A DNA stretch of 20,851 nucleotides from an uncultured Peptoniphilus sp. Its GTDB lineage: Bacteria > Bacillota > Clostridia > Tissierellales > Peptoniphilaceae. This document shows positions 12,320 through 20,819 of the stretch, piece by piece. Location: the NCBI GenBank assembly GCA_947254665.1, contig CAMYEJ010000006.1, positions 1-20,851 on the forward strand, given 5' to 3'. The notes below the pieces were generated by a model that saw only the letters and a list, made by a program, of their open reading frames with translations, was not told where the DNA came from and made no database searches. Position numbers and translations under genes: made by a program. Within the stretch, counting starts at the first letter, position 1; each line of letters begins with the position of its first letter.

Positions 12320-14068
12320 ATGTTTAAATTTTACAGAGACGTTAGAGAACATTTTATTAAATACAAAAAAAATTATATACTTGCAGTTATTTGCTTAGCT
12401 ATCGTTGATTTTATAGCGGTGCTTCCGCCAAAAATCATTTCAAATGTGGCGGATAGGATAAATGCATCTACCCTTGATGTAGATTTTCTTAAGAATAACA
12501 CCATCTACCTAGTGATCATCACCGTTGGGTCCTACCTAATCGGACTCGTTTGGACGAAAAATCTCTGGGTTACTTCAGACTTTTATGGAAGGGATATTAA
12601 AACAAAACTATATAATAAGATTTTAAATTCCACCGGCAGGTTTTTCGAAACCCACACCACTGGGGAGTTGATGACAAACCTAACCTCTGACCAAGGTTTC
12701 GTAAGAGACGCAATTAGTTTTGGAGTGCTTGCTCTATTTGAAGGTGCAATCTATCCTTTATTTGTCATTGTAATGATGGTCATGAGTTCAAATCTCAAAC
12801 TGTCTACCATGTCAATTATTCCGATGCTTTTGATAATTCCAATAATCTACTGCATCTCACAGAAGATTGAGCATCAATACACCTATGTGCAAGAAAAAAA
12901 CTCAAAAATCAACGATGCGGTCCTTGAAATGGCACAGGGAATCAGGGTTATTAGAGCCTATAGCAGCGAAGAAAATACGACTTCAAGTTTCGAGAGTCTA
13001 ACAGATGATGCTTTTAAAGAAAATATTAAACTAAGTCTTTACGAAAGATCCTACGGACTTTTCGCCAACTTTATTCCTGCTTTTTCTTACTTTATCTGTC
13101 TCTACTACGGGGCTGCGATGCTAAAGGACGGAGCCATAACTTTGGGAAATATCGTATCTCTTCAAATCTACCTTGGTATGCTTGTGTGGCCGATGATGGC
13201 TATTGCAGAGTTTTTCTCCGCTGTTGCACTGGGAAAAGCTGGTGTGAATAGAATCAACAGCGCCCTAAACTTTGTGGACGATATAACCTATAGAGATGGG
13301 GACAAGAGCCTCGATAGAATTAAAAAAATTTCATATAGAAATTTAAGTTTCAAATATCCAAGTAGTGAAGTTTATAATCTTAAAAACATAGACGTGGAAA
13401 TTAGAAAGGGCATGACCCTTGGAATCGTCGGCAGGACCGGCTCAGGCAAGACCACATTTATAAAACAGCTGCTTCGCGACTATAAATTAGATAATGAAAT
13501 GCTTTTTATAAATGACATTCCAATCGAAGATTATAAGATGGATGATGTGTTTAGAAAGATTGCCTACGTTCCTCAAGAGAGTGTGCTTTTTTCCAAATCA
13601 ATTAGAGAAAATATCCTCTTTGCAAGGGAAGATGCAACTGACTTGGAACTTGACGAAGCCCTTGAAATTACTGATTTAAAGAGAGATATAAACACCTTCA
13701 ACGAAGGAATTGAAACTCTAGCAGGAGAAAAGGGAATCTCACTTTCGGGAGGACAGAAACAGAGGATTGCAATTGCAAGGGCGATTATCGCAGACAGGGA
13801 ACTTCTGATCCTAGACGACTCTCTATCTGCAGTTGACTCAAACACAGAAAAGAAAATCATCTCCCATATAAATAAAAAGAGAAAGGGCAGGACCAATATC
13901 ATCGTCTCCCACAGGCTTAGTGCAGTGGAAAATGCAGACTTGATAATCGTTCTAGAACATGGAGAAATTGTAGAACGAGGTACCCACGAAGAGCTGATGG
14001 CTACTGTAGGATGGTATAGCGAGCAGTACAATTACCAAGTGAGTGGAGGAAATAATGATGAAAACTAA
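12320..14068 (+). CDS. ABC exporter half-transporter, degenerate Walker B
   Basis: A 582-residue half-transporter with an N-terminal six-helix exporter domain (about residues 15-320) and a C-terminal ATPase. NBD motifs: Walker A GRTGSGKT (371-378), signature LSGGQ (475-479), Walker B LLILDDS with Asp500 where the catalytic Glu is expected, and H-loop His531. The intact signature and missing catalytic Glu are typical of one partner in heterodimeric exporters such as BmrC/BmrD, LmrC/LmrD or TM287/288. The start is supported by CGGAGGA six bases upstream. Its 3' end overlaps the partner gene, and the two surely act as a pair. The substrate is unknown; drug, lipid or peptide export are all possible. 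Confidence 0.93.
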   Translation: MFKFYRDVREHFIKYKKNYILAVICLAIVDFIAVLPPKIISNVADRINASTLDVDFLKNNTIYLVIITVGSYLIGLVWTKNLWVTSDFYGRDIKTKLYNKILNSTGRFFETHTTGELMTNLTSDQGFVRDAISFGVLALFEGAIYPLFVIVMMVMSSNLKLSTMSIIPMLLIIPIIYCISQKIEHQYTYVQEKNSKINDAVLEMAQGIRVIRAYSSEENTTSSFESLTDDAFKENIKLSLYERSYGLFANFIPAFSYFICLYYGAAMLKDGAITLGNIVSLQIYLGMLVWPMMAIAEFFSAVALGKAGVNRINSALNFVDDITYRDGDKSLDRIKKISYRNLSFKYPSSEVYNLKNIDVEIRKGMTLGIVGRTGSGKTTFIKQLLRDYKLDNEMLFINDIPIEDYKMDDVFRKIAYVPQESVLFSKSIRENILFAREDATDLELDEALEITDLKRDINTFNEGIETLAGEKGISLSGGQKQRIAIARAIIADRELLILDDSLSAVDSNTEKKIISHINKKRKGRTNIIVSHRLSAVENADLIIVLEHGEIVERGTHEELMATVGWYSEQYNYQVSGGNNDEN

Positions 14069-15809
14069 TATGAGAAAGACCATGTTCCACTACCTAATGA
14101 AGGTGAAGTACTATATTTTAATCGGCACAATACTCATGCCCCTTTCAATATATTTTAAGATTCAATCACCGATAGTGGTGGGAAGAATATTGAACGAACT
14201 TCTAAAAGAAGGGGTGGGGATAGTAAACTATCCAGAATTTTGGAAGGATGTGAAACTATTCCTATACTACCTACTTCTATTTGCAGTTTTGAAATTTGCA
14301 TCGGAATTAATCTTAGCCTATGGAGCAAATAAATCCATAGTCTACATTCAAAACGATCTTTTCAAAAAAGTTTTGAGATTCCCTGTCAGCTACTTTGATA
14401 AAGAACCTGCGGGTAAGATCTCATCTAGAGTAGGAAATGACCCAACTCAAATAAAAGACTTTTTCGAAACGGCAATTTCATATATTATCGTGCCATCTTT
14501 AACTATACTTGCAATTTTGTACAAGATAGTAGTTCTTGAACCGAGACTTTTGATACCACTCATACTTCCAATGCCAATACTTGCAATAGGTAATTACATC
14601 TATGCAAAGATAATGAGGGATGCCAGTTTCAAGGTCAGACAGTACGTATCAGAAATCAACTCCACATTCAACGAAACCATTGGAACCATAGACGTTATAA
14701 GAAGTTTCAACGGAAAGGATAAAAAGAAGAAGGAGTTTGACAATCTTAACGAAAGTGCATTTAAAGAAGATCGCAGGCTTTCCATGCTTGCTGCTTATCT
14801 TGGATTTAACTTCTCAGATACGATGAAAAACCTAACCCTGAGTCTGGTAATAATCTATTTTGGAATTGGAACTCTTAGGGGAGAGGACTTCGCCAACGTG
14901 GGTATGATTTATATATTTATAAATTACACCACCCAGTTCTTCGACAATATCAACAACACCATGATGAGCATCGGTATATTCCAAAGATCCATGGCAGCTG
15001 CGGAACACGCATTCAATATGTTTAATGTGGATCTCCCACTTGAAGATTTAACCGACAATGGGATAAATCTCGCAGGAGATGTGGAATTTAAAAATGTGGA
15101 CTTCTCCTATGTGGAAGGGGAACAGGTGCTTCACAATCTTTCTGTAAAAGTTGGAGAAGGACAGTCCGTCGGCATCGTCGGCAGAACCGGAGCCGGCAAA
15201 AGTTCTCTAATGAACCTACTATTTAGATTTTACGATCCGGATAGAGGAGAGATCACCATCGGTGGCAAGGACATCTGCAAAATGTCCCTTAGAGATTTGA
15301 GAAAAGATATGAGTATAGTAATCCAAGATCCATTCCTATTCATGGGAACCATCGAGTCCAACGTGTCCTTAAAGACTCCAGGCATCGATGCGAATATGGT
15401 GGAAGACGCACTTATAAAGGTGGGGGCATCGGACTTCGTATCCAAACTTGAAAATGGAATAAGAACCACAGTAACAGAAAAAGGAATGACCTACTCCCTT
15501 GGAGAAAGACAGCTCATCTCCTTTGCGAGGGCTCTCGTTCACAATCCTAAGATCTTAGTGCTAGACGAAGCCACAGCAAGCATCGACTCGGAAACGGAAA
15601 GTCTAATTCAAAACGCTATAAAGACAATTCAAGAAGGTAGGACCACATTTATCATTGCCCACAGACTTTCAACCATTATGAACTGCGACAAGATCATCGT
15701 CCTTGACAAGGGCAGAATCGTTGAAGAAGGAACCCACGAAGAACTTTTGAAACTAAATGGAATCTACAACGAAATGTGGCTGAAGTCATTGGAAGAAAAA
15801 TGTAGTTAA
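14058..15809 (+). CDS. ABC exporter half-transporter, partner subunit
   Basis: A 583-residue partner of the preceding protein. N-terminal exporter membrane domain with EPAGKISSRVGNDPTQI-type coupling region, then an ATPase: Walker A GRTGAGKS (375-382), altered signature SLGERQ (480-485) instead of LSGGQ, intact Walker B LVLDEA with catalytic Glu504, and H-loop His535. Together the two proteins form one consensus ATP site (this Walker A/B plus the other signature) and one degenerate site. The start is set at 14058 because GGAGGA ends seven bases before it; ATG at 14055 and GTG at 14043 are in-frame alternatives. It overlaps the upstream gene by 11 bp, so translation is probably coupled. Confidence 0.92.
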   Translation: MKTNMRKTMFHYLMKVKYYILIGTILMPLSIYFKIQSPIVVGRILNELLKEGVGIVNYPEFWKDVKLFLYYLLLFAVLKFASELILAYGANKSIVYIQNDLFKKVLRFPVSYFDKEPAGKISSRVGNDPTQIKDFFETAISYIIVPSLTILAILYKIVVLEPRLLIPLILPMPILAIGNYIYAKIMRDASFKVRQYVSEINSTFNETIGTIDVIRSFNGKDKKKKEFDNLNESAFKEDRRLSMLAAYLGFNFSDTMKNLTLSLVIIYFGIGTLRGEDFANVGMIYIFINYTTQFFDNINNTMMSIGIFQRSMAAAEHAFNMFNVDLPLEDLTDNGINLAGDVEFKNVDFSYVEGEQVLHNLSVKVGEGQSVGIVGRTGAGKSSLMNLLFRFYDPDRGEITIGGKDICKMSLRDLRKDMSIVIQDPFLFMGTIESNVSLKTPGIDANMVEDALIKVGASDFVSKLENGIRTTVTEKGMTYSLGERQLISFARALVHNPKILVLDEATASIDSETESLIQNAIKTIQEGRTTFIIAHRLSTIMNCDKIIVLDKGRIVEEGTHEELLKLNGIYNEMWLKSLEEKCS

Positions 15810-15839
15810 AAATGTATAATTAAAAAATAAAGGTTACAA

Positions 15840-16451
15840 ATGAATTCAGAATTTAAAATAAATGGAAAAGTTTTAGAAACAGAAAGACTCATCCTTCGAC
15901 CATTTAAACTAGAAGATTTGGATGATTTCTTTGAATATGCCTCCGTCCCAGATGTGGGAGAGAGGGCAGGTTGGAACCATCACGAAAACAAGGACGAAAG
16001 TCTAATAGTTCTAAGTAGATTTTTGGAAAGTGACAAGACCTTTGCCATCTTGCTAAAAGAGAATAAAAAAGTAATCGGATCTCTAGGCGTAGAAAAATAT
16101 AATGATGAAGACAAACTAGAAGAGTTTAGAGATTATAAGGGAAGAGAGCTGGGATTCGTGCTAAGTAAGGACTACTGGGGCAAAGGCATCATGAAAGAAG
16201 CGGTTGAGAGAGTTAGCGAATATCTCTTTGACGAAATGGATTTGGATTTTCTCCTCTGCGGACATTTTGAAAATAATACACAATCGAGAAGAGTCCAAGA
16301 AAAATGCGGCTTCAAACCATATAGAAAACTCGTAATCAACACTAGCATGGACACAAAAGAACAAGGATTTTTAAATCTAAAGATAAATCCAAAGAAAAAT
16401 ATAAAATTTAAATTCTCCCATCCAGAGACACTTATTTGGGAAGAAAATTAA
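15840..16451 (+). CDS. GNAT acetyltransferase, RimJ/RimL type
   Basis: A 203-residue cytoplasmic N-acetyltransferase. The N-terminal LETERLILRPFKLEDLDDFFEYA is the hallmark start of the RimJ/RimL branch. The acetyl-CoA site follows as GRELGFVLSKDYWGKGIMKEA, with an R/Q-x-x-G-x-G/A-like WGKGIM loop, then NTQSRRVQEKCGF with the family Asn and Cys-Gly-Phe. Targets range from ribosomal N-termini to small molecules and cannot be told here. It lies 30 bp after the exporter genes; a TATAAT at 15815-15820 could start a separate transcript, but no -35 at proper spacing is visible, so read-through from the exporter operon is equally likely. A terminator follows. Confidence 0.88.
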   Translation: MNSEFKINGKVLETERLILRPFKLEDLDDFFEYASVPDVGERAGWNHHENKDESLIVLSRFLESDKTFAILLKENKKVIGSLGVEKYNDEDKLEEFRDYKGRELGFVLSKDYWGKGIMKEAVERVSEYLFDEMDLDFLLCGHFENNTQSRRVQEKCGFKPYRKLVINTSMDTKEQGFLNLKINPKKNIKFKFSHPETLIWEEN

Positions 16452-16459
16452 TATGAAAA

Positions 16460-16490
16460 AAGGGAATCCACCAGGGTTCCCTTATTTTTT
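16460..16490. terminator. Bidirectional intrinsic terminator
   Basis: Ten-pair stem AAGGGAATCC / GGGTTCCCTT (16460-16469 with 16474-16483, one G-U pair), loop ACCA. T-rich tails occur on both strands (TATTTTTTT to the right; six T on the minus strand), so it can serve the GNAT gene and the convergent minus-strand gene. Confidence 0.85.
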
Positions 16491-16565
16491 TAAATAAAAT
16501 ATTTTTTCAAATTTTAAACTAACAAAATTTTTAAACTAATAAAACTTTAAAACTTACAGGAAAAA

Positions 16566-17186
16566 TCACTTCACCCAAGTCTCTTCCATATCCTCTACAA
16601 TCTTGAAGAAATCTTCGCCAGGACGGATAATATGCTTCACCCATTCCTTTTTTATGCACCAGAGATTGGCTTGTACCACAAACTCACTTCTGTCAGTGAT
16701 TTCAAAAATTCTCTTCCAACTGTCCCTTATTCTCGTCTTCACATCGTCAAAGGCGCCGGTGTACTTCCTGTCGAAGATGTCAAAAGTGTGGGAGAGTCCG
16801 TAGGATTTTAAAAGACGGTTGAAATCCTCTGCGTCAGCCGCATCCTTTGGTATGTACTGATTATTTAAGACCAAATCCCATCTGCCGCCGTCAAAGTATA
16901 TTACCTCATCCTTAGGCACTCTTATGGCATAGACCACCTCTTTGTCGATTGGTTTTAGACAATTCTTTTTAGAAACGCTGCACCAAATCGGATATTCGGA
17001 AATATTATTTCTTGGAACGAATCTTTCAGCCATCTTCACAAAATAATCGTATCTTTCTAGGAAAAACGGAGCGATATCTGCCATATGTAGCTGCACATAT
17101 AACTTTTTATTGGTAATTATGCCCTTGTTCTCCAGTTCATAGATACTATTTTCGTGTTGTCTAGTATATAAATTTACAAATTCCAT
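16566..17186 (-). CDS. DUF3841-like protein
   Basis: 206 residues, soluble, no signal or membrane span. I assign it tentatively to DUF3841 from the N-terminal layout (VNLYTRQHENSIYELENKGII, then ERYDYFVKMAERF), the YPIWCSVSK segment, the strand-loop EVVYAIRVPKDEVIYFDGGRWDLVLNNQYIP and the DSWKRIFEI end, which resemble the family as I remember it. The biochemical function of that family is unknown. The start is supported by TGGTGAT three bases before the ATG and a TATAAA 15 bases upstream. It is transcribed divergently from the two-gene pair to its right and converges on the GNAT gene. The AT-rich 80 bases after its stop include two imperfect copies of a TTTTAAACTAAYAAAA-like repeat (about 16512-16544). 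Confidence 0.6.
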   Translation of the reverse strand: MEFVNLYTRQHENSIYELENKGIITNKKLYVQLHMADIAPFFLERYDYFVKMAERFVPRNNISEYPIWCSVSKKNCLKPIDKEVVYAIRVPKDEVIYFDGGRWDLVLNNQYIPKDAADAEDFNRLLKSYGLSHTFDIFDRKYTGAFDDVKTRIRDSWKRIFEITDRSEFVVQANLWCIKKEWVKHIIRPGEDFFKIVEDMEETWVK

Positions 17187-17207
17187 ATTATCACCAATTA
17201 ATTTATA
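17184..17207 (-). promoter_or_regulatory. Promoter with very short leader, DUF3841-like gene
   Basis: On the minus strand TATAAA (17202-17207), five bases, TGGTGAT, three bases, ATG. TTTAAA lies 17 bp further upstream as a weak -35. Same spacing as at 9218 and 19482. Confidence 0.55.
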
Positions 17208-17240
17208 CCCGATTGAAATAAAAATTTAAAATCCATTTTA

Positions 17241-17269
17241 TTGAAAAGTTTCCCCTGATAATTTAATAT
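17241..17269 (+). promoter_or_regulatory. Promoter of membrane/TPR-like gene pair
   Basis: TTGAAA (17241-17246), 17-bp spacer, TAATAT (17264-17269), ten bases before AGGAGGA and the ATG at 17286. Divergent from the DUF3841-like gene promoter. Confidence 0.6.
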
Positions 17270-17285
17270 AGATACAGGAGGAAAT

Positions 17286-17621
17286 ATGGAACACTTAAAA
17301 GAAATCATAATGACAATTGCAAATTCAAAAATCGCGCACATTATATTCAACGGATTTTTGATATCTCTTGTACTAAGTATTTTTGAACAGGCCTTCAACA
17401 AGAAACGTTCGTTGATACTCCGCACCATCATCATTGGAATAGCAACTATTGTCTATGCGTTTTCAATCGTAGTAATGGCTCTTTACGCAGCTACTGCGAC
17501 GGAAGAAGGGGTCCCGAAGAGGATCATTATGGGTCTATTAGCAGTGTATATATCCATATTTTTATTTAATTTTATAAAGAAATATATAAAAAATAGAAAG
17601 GAAAACAATGAAGAGTTTTAA
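17286..17621 (+). CDS. Small membrane protein, about three TM spans
   Basis: 111 residues, family not recognised. Hydrophobic spans lie at about 15-33 (AHIIFNGFLISLVLSIF), 44-70 (ILRTIIIGIATIVYAFSIVVMAL) and 80-98 (IIMGLLAVYISIFLFNFI), with a basic C-terminal tail (KKYIKNRKEN). There is no signal peptidase site. The start is firm: AGGAGGA lies six bases upstream behind a good promoter. It overlaps the next gene by 14 bp, so the two products are probably made together and may interact in the membrane. Confidence 0.75.
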   Translation: MEHLKEIIMTIANSKIAHIIFNGFLISLVLSIFEQAFNKKRSLILRTIIIGIATIVYAFSIVVMALYAATATEEGVPKRIIMGLLAVYISIFLFNFIKKYIKNRKENNEEF

Positions 17622-18294
17622 GAAAAGTTTATTATTCGGAGTGACCCTTGGTGTCCTCATGCTCGTTGCGATAAAAACCTTTAACATAGATCCAGAGCTT
17701 GTGAAGAAGAATTATCTCTGGGTTGCAATTACGATAATTGCACTGGTTGCTGGAGTAAATCTCGGCTATAACATAATTTACATGAATAAAATGAAGAAGC
17801 TTATGCCACTATTTAGTCAAAAAAGATACAAGGATTTTGTAACAGAAGTGGACAAACTTCTCCTAAAGGCGAAGGGCAACTACCTAAGATCAGTTTTAAA
17901 AATAAATCAGTCCAGCGCCTACATCAACCTAGATGAATTTAACAAGGCGGAAAACATACTTAAATCAATAGATATAGGCGGATTGAAGTCCGACGATATC
18001 CAAATCATCTACTGGATAAATATGTGCACCTTGAAGTACAACAAACAGAACTTCGACGGATTTAGAAAGTCCTACGAAGAAGGCAAGAAAGTCTTCGAAA
18101 AGTACAAGGACAACCCTCATTACAGAGAAAATATCATGAGAATCACCATGAACGCAAAGGTCGTAGACAAGAAGTTTGACGAAGCTCAAGCGATTTTAGA
18201 TAATTTAAAAGAAACATACAAAACAGAAGAACTTAAAAAAGAGTACGACAGATTACAAAAAACTCTCGACGACATAAAAAATAAAAATAAATAA
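17608..18294 (+). CDS. Membrane protein with TPR-like cytoplasmic domain
   Basis: 228 residues, family not recognised. Two N-terminal hydrophobic spans (about residues 6-24 and 35-57) are followed by a soluble helical domain of about 165 residues. This looks like tetratricopeptide-type helix pairs: FSQKRYKDFVTEVDKLL, SSAYINLDEFNKAENILKSI, YNKQNFDGFRKSYEEGKKVFEKY, and KVVDKKFDEAQAILDNLKETY. The helix boundaries (small or aromatic residues at positions 8, 20 and 27) fit TPRs only loosely. GAAAGGA precedes the ATG inside the upstream gene. A scaffold role with the upstream small membrane protein is a reasonable inference. Confidence 0.75.
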   Translation: MKSFKKSLLFGVTLGVLMLVAIKTFNIDPELVKKNYLWVAITIIALVAGVNLGYNIIYMNKMKKLMPLFSQKRYKDFVTEVDKLLLKAKGNYLRSVLKINQSSAYINLDEFNKAENILKSIDIGGLKSDDIQIIYWINMCTLKYNKQNFDGFRKSYEEGKKVFEKYKDNPHYRENIMRITMNAKVVDKKFDEAQAILDNLKETYKTEELKKEYDRLQKTLDDIKNKNK

Positions 18295-18295
18295 T

Positions 18296-18331
18296 AAAAA
18301 TTGGTTATAGAATTCTATAACCAATTTTTTT
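18296..18331. terminator. Bidirectional intrinsic terminator
   Basis: TTGGTTATAG / CTATAACCAA (18301-18310 with 18315-18324) with an AATT loop, flanked by A5 on the left and T7 on the right, so both strands give a stem plus T-run. It serves the TPR-like gene and the convergent tmcAL. Confidence 0.93.
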
Positions 18332-18338
18332 GCCTTAT

Positions 18339-19466
18339 TTAATATTTTATAAAATTTTCCGTAAAATCACGATTCAACTTGCCACCTTTTAGAAGTTCAT
18401 AAAAATTGGTAGCTTTCACTTCCATATCTGAAATTTCACGAATGGAATCAAAGCGCTCCTCACGAATATTTTTAAAATTAACGAGCACATCCGCCTTAGA
18501 ATTTTTAATTATTTCAAAACCGGAATCACTGGCAGCGAGCACACGAAGGTATGGCTTGCCCATATTTCTCTTTATTAAATCTTTCTCAAGTCCAAGCACC
18601 TTAGAAAGGATAATCCTCTTGATCCTCGAGCGGGAATATCTCTTAGAAGTGCAAGATTCCAAGAAATCCCCATAACCCTTATGGATATTCTTTAAAAATA
18701 AATTTTCCATTCCATCTTCGTAGTCCAAGTAAGAGGACAAACTTGGATCTTCCACCATCTTAAATCTAAAAATATCATAGATACTAAATTTATCTTCTCG
18801 CAAAAGTTTAAGCTCATCCCAAGAAAACTCCGGCATAAATTTAAAACCTTGCTCTAAATGATCTCTGATATAGGAAGCGGAAGCGAACTCACCAGAGGAA
18901 AAATCGTCGTTATATTCCGTACCAACCCTTTTAATTGGGATAAATTCCGTTTCAAGACCACATTCCCTACAAGCTTTTATATATTCCATGGCGAGAATAT
19001 TGTTTGACTTACGAAATGCAAATTTCTCATCATCTGTAAAATCGCAGGCGCTCTCCATCGCCTTCATATAACTTTCCCCAAAGGCAAGAGAATCTTTTAA
19101 AATATCTTCTTGAGCCTCATCCACCTTGGAAATAATTTTTGTAAGCAAATCAATTTCACTTTCACATCCGAAGGCAAGACCGTCTGGATTTAAATATTTT
19201 AAAATTCCAACAGCACCTTTAGCGAAAACCTCCGCATTTTGAGTGGAGAATAAAACAGGTAGCTCAATTACTAGATCTACCCCAGATTTTATCGCACATT
19301 TCGCTCTGCTATACTTATCGAGAATCGCAGCCTCGCCCCTTTGAACAAATGACGAACTCATAATGACAGCAATCTTCGATTCGGGATATTTATTTTTTAT
19401 TTCATTTATTTGATAGAGATGTCCATTGTGAAATGGATTGTACTCCGCAATAATTGCAACTAACAT
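18339..19466 (-). CDS. tmcAL: tRNA(Met) cytidine acetate ligase
   Basis: TmcAL (YlbM) uses ATP and acetate to acetylate the wobble cytidine 34 of elongator tRNA-Met, giving ac4C. The 375-residue protein starts MLVAIIAEYNPFHNGH, with the HxGH nucleotidyltransferase motif at 13-16 directly after the family's EYNPF. It continues with AVIMSSSFVQRGEAAILDKYSRA and GVDLVIELP, all characteristic. The C-terminal helical part is somewhat shorter than in Bacillus (about 415 residues as I recall). It is divergent from ackA, and its own promoter gives an extremely short leader with TGGTGAT three bases before the ATG. It ends at a shared bidirectional terminator. Confidence 0.94.
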   Translation of the reverse strand: MLVAIIAEYNPFHNGHLYQINEIKNKYPESKIAVIMSSSFVQRGEAAILDKYSRAKCAIKSGVDLVIELPVLFSTQNAEVFAKGAVGILKYLNPDGLAFGCESEIDLLTKIISKVDEAQEDILKDSLAFGESYMKAMESACDFTDDEKFAFRKSNNILAMEYIKACRECGLETEFIPIKRVGTEYNDDFSSGEFASASYIRDHLEQGFKFMPEFSWDELKLLREDKFSIYDIFRFKMVEDPSLSSYLDYEDGMENLFLKNIHKGYGDFLESCTSKRYSRSRIKRIILSKVLGLEKDLIKRNMGKPYLRVLAASDSGFEIIKNSKADVLVNFKNIREERFDSIREISDMEVKATNFYELLKGGKLNRDFTENFIKY

Positions 19467-19510
19467 AGTATCACCACATTTATTATACTATATACAGTAG
19501 AATTCATAAA
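19464..19510 (-). promoter_or_regulatory. Promoter with very short leader, tmcAL
   Basis: On the minus strand TTTATG (19505-19510), 17-bp spacer, TATAAT (19482-19487), five bases, TGGTGAT, three bases, ATG. The predicted start falls in the Shine-Dalgarno. Confidence 0.65.
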
Positions 19511-19543
19511 AGTAATACTAAATTAGGTAAGAACTAAAATTTA

Positions 19544-19552
19544 TGATATAAT
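19544..19552 (+). promoter_or_regulatory. Extended -10 promoter of ackA
   Basis: TGATATAAT: TG at 19544-19545, TATAAT at 19547-19552, 30 bases before the chosen ATG. No convincing -35. Confidence 0.65.
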
Positions 19553-19581
19553 ATGTATGATAAAAAATTATGGGAGGTAGT

Positions 19582-20775
19582 ATGAATATACTAGTTATTA
19601 ACTGCGGAAGTTCTTCACTAAAATACCAACTTATAAATCCAACAAATGAAGACGTTCTAGCAAAAGGACTCGTAGAGAGAATCGGAATCGAAGGTTCTAG
19701 AATCAAACACGAGGCAAAAGATAAAGAAAAACAAGTAATTGAAAAACCACTTAAAGATCACAAAGACGCAATCAATTTAGTAATCGAATGCCTACTAGAC
19801 AAAGAATACGGAGCAATAGGTGACGTATCTGAAATCGGAGCAGTAGGACATAGAGTAGTACACGGTGGCGAAGACTTCGCAGATTCTGTATTAATCACAG
19901 ACGAAGTTATGAAGGCAATCGAAAAGAACGTAGACCTAGCACCACTTCACAACCCACCAAACATCATAGGAATCAAAGCCTGCGAAGAAATCATGAAAGA
20001 CGTACCACAAGTAGCAGTATTCGACACAGCATTCCATCAAACAATGCCAGGCGAAAACTATATGTATGCAATTCCATACGAATTCTACGAAAAATATAAA
20101 ATCAGAAGATACGGATTCCACGGAACATCACACAAATATGTAACAGAAAGAACAGCAGAAATCCTAAACATCGGCAAGGACAAACTAAACGTAATTGTAT
20201 GCCATCTTGGAAATGGATCTTCAATCTCATGTGTAGAAAATGGAAAATGTAAAGACACTTCAATGGGACTTACACCACTAGAAGGACTAATCATGGGAAC
20301 AAGATCAGGAAGCATCGACCCAGCAATCGTAACATTCCTAATGGAAAAAGAAAATCTTTCTCCACAAGAAATGAACAACATCCTTAACAAGAAATCAGGA
20401 GTTCTAGCACTATCAGGAGTATCATCAGACTTCAGAGATATCGAAGACGGAGCAAAAGAAGGCAACGCAAGATGTAAGCTTGCCCTAGATCAATTCGATT
20501 CAAAAGTAGCTAAGATCGTAGCATCCTACATGACAGAACTAGATCATGTAGACGCTATCGTGTTCACAGCAGGAGTAGGAGAAAACTCAATCACAAACAG
20601 AGAACACATAGCAAAGAAACTTGGCATCTTCGGCATCAAGATCGATGAAGCTAAGAACAACGTAAGAGGCAAAGAAGCGATAATATCTACTGACGATTCA
20701 AAAGTTAAACTTCTAGTAGTACCAACCAACGAAGAACTAATGATCGCAAGAGATACAGATAGAATTGCAAAATAA
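19582..20775 (+). CDS. ackA: Acetate kinase
   Basis: Interconverts acetyl phosphate + ADP and acetate + ATP; the main ATP-yielding step of acetogenic fermentation together with Pta, which is not in the window. From ATG 19582 the protein has 397 residues, the usual length. It starts [16 protein letters not shown], the canonical beginning, and GGGAGG lies just upstream; the in-frame ATG at 19570 would put this site inside the coding region. Active-site residues match the Methanosarcina enzyme in position: Asn7, Arg91, Asp148, His180 and Arg241, with the nucleotide-binding HLGNGSS (208-214), GTRSGSIDP and a C-terminal [12 protein letters not shown] containing the catalytic-site Glu. Confidence 0.96.
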   Translation: MNILVINCGSSSLKYQLINPTNEDVLAKGLVERIGIEGSRIKHEAKDKEKQVIEKPLKDHKDAINLVIECLLDKEYGAIGDVSEIGAVGHRVVHGGEDFADSVLITDEVMKAIEKNVDLAPLHNPPNIIGIKACEEIMKDVPQVAVFDTAFHQTMPGENYMYAIPYEFYEKYKIRRYGFHGTSHKYVTERTAEILNIGKDKLNVIVCHLGNGSSISCVENGKCKDTSMGLTPLEGLIMGTRSGSIDPAIVTFLMEKENLSPQEMNNILNKKSGVLALSGVSSDFRDIEDGAKEGNARCKLALDQFDSKVAKIVASYMTELDHVDAIVFTAGVGENSITNREHIAKKLGIFGIKIDEAKNNVRGKEAIISTDDSKVKLLVVPTNEELMIARDTDRIAK

Positions 20776-20797
20776 ATAAAAAATAAATAAAAAATAC

Positions 20798-20819
20798 AGG
20801 AGCTTAGGCTCCTTTTTTT
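20798..20819 (+). terminator. Intrinsic terminator after ackA
   Basis: AGGAGC / GCTCCT (20798-20803 with 20808-20813), loop TTAG, followed by seven T. The remaining 32 bases of the window show nothing further. Confidence 0.9.

Noticed and set aside
13573..14031. 152-residue antisense frame over the first ABC subunit
   Set aside because: A shadow of the conserved ATPase domain; no start signals, serine-rich composition.
14043..14057. GTG (14043) or first ATG (14055) as start of the second exporter subunit
   Set aside because: The ribosome binding site GGAGGA lies downstream of the GTG and only four bases before 14055; 14058 has the best spacing, though 14055 cannot be excluded.
16505..16550. 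Imperfect tandem copies of a TTTTAAACTAAYAAAA-like sequence
   Set aside because: Low-complexity AT-rich sequence between convergent genes; two copies only, likely chance or slippage.
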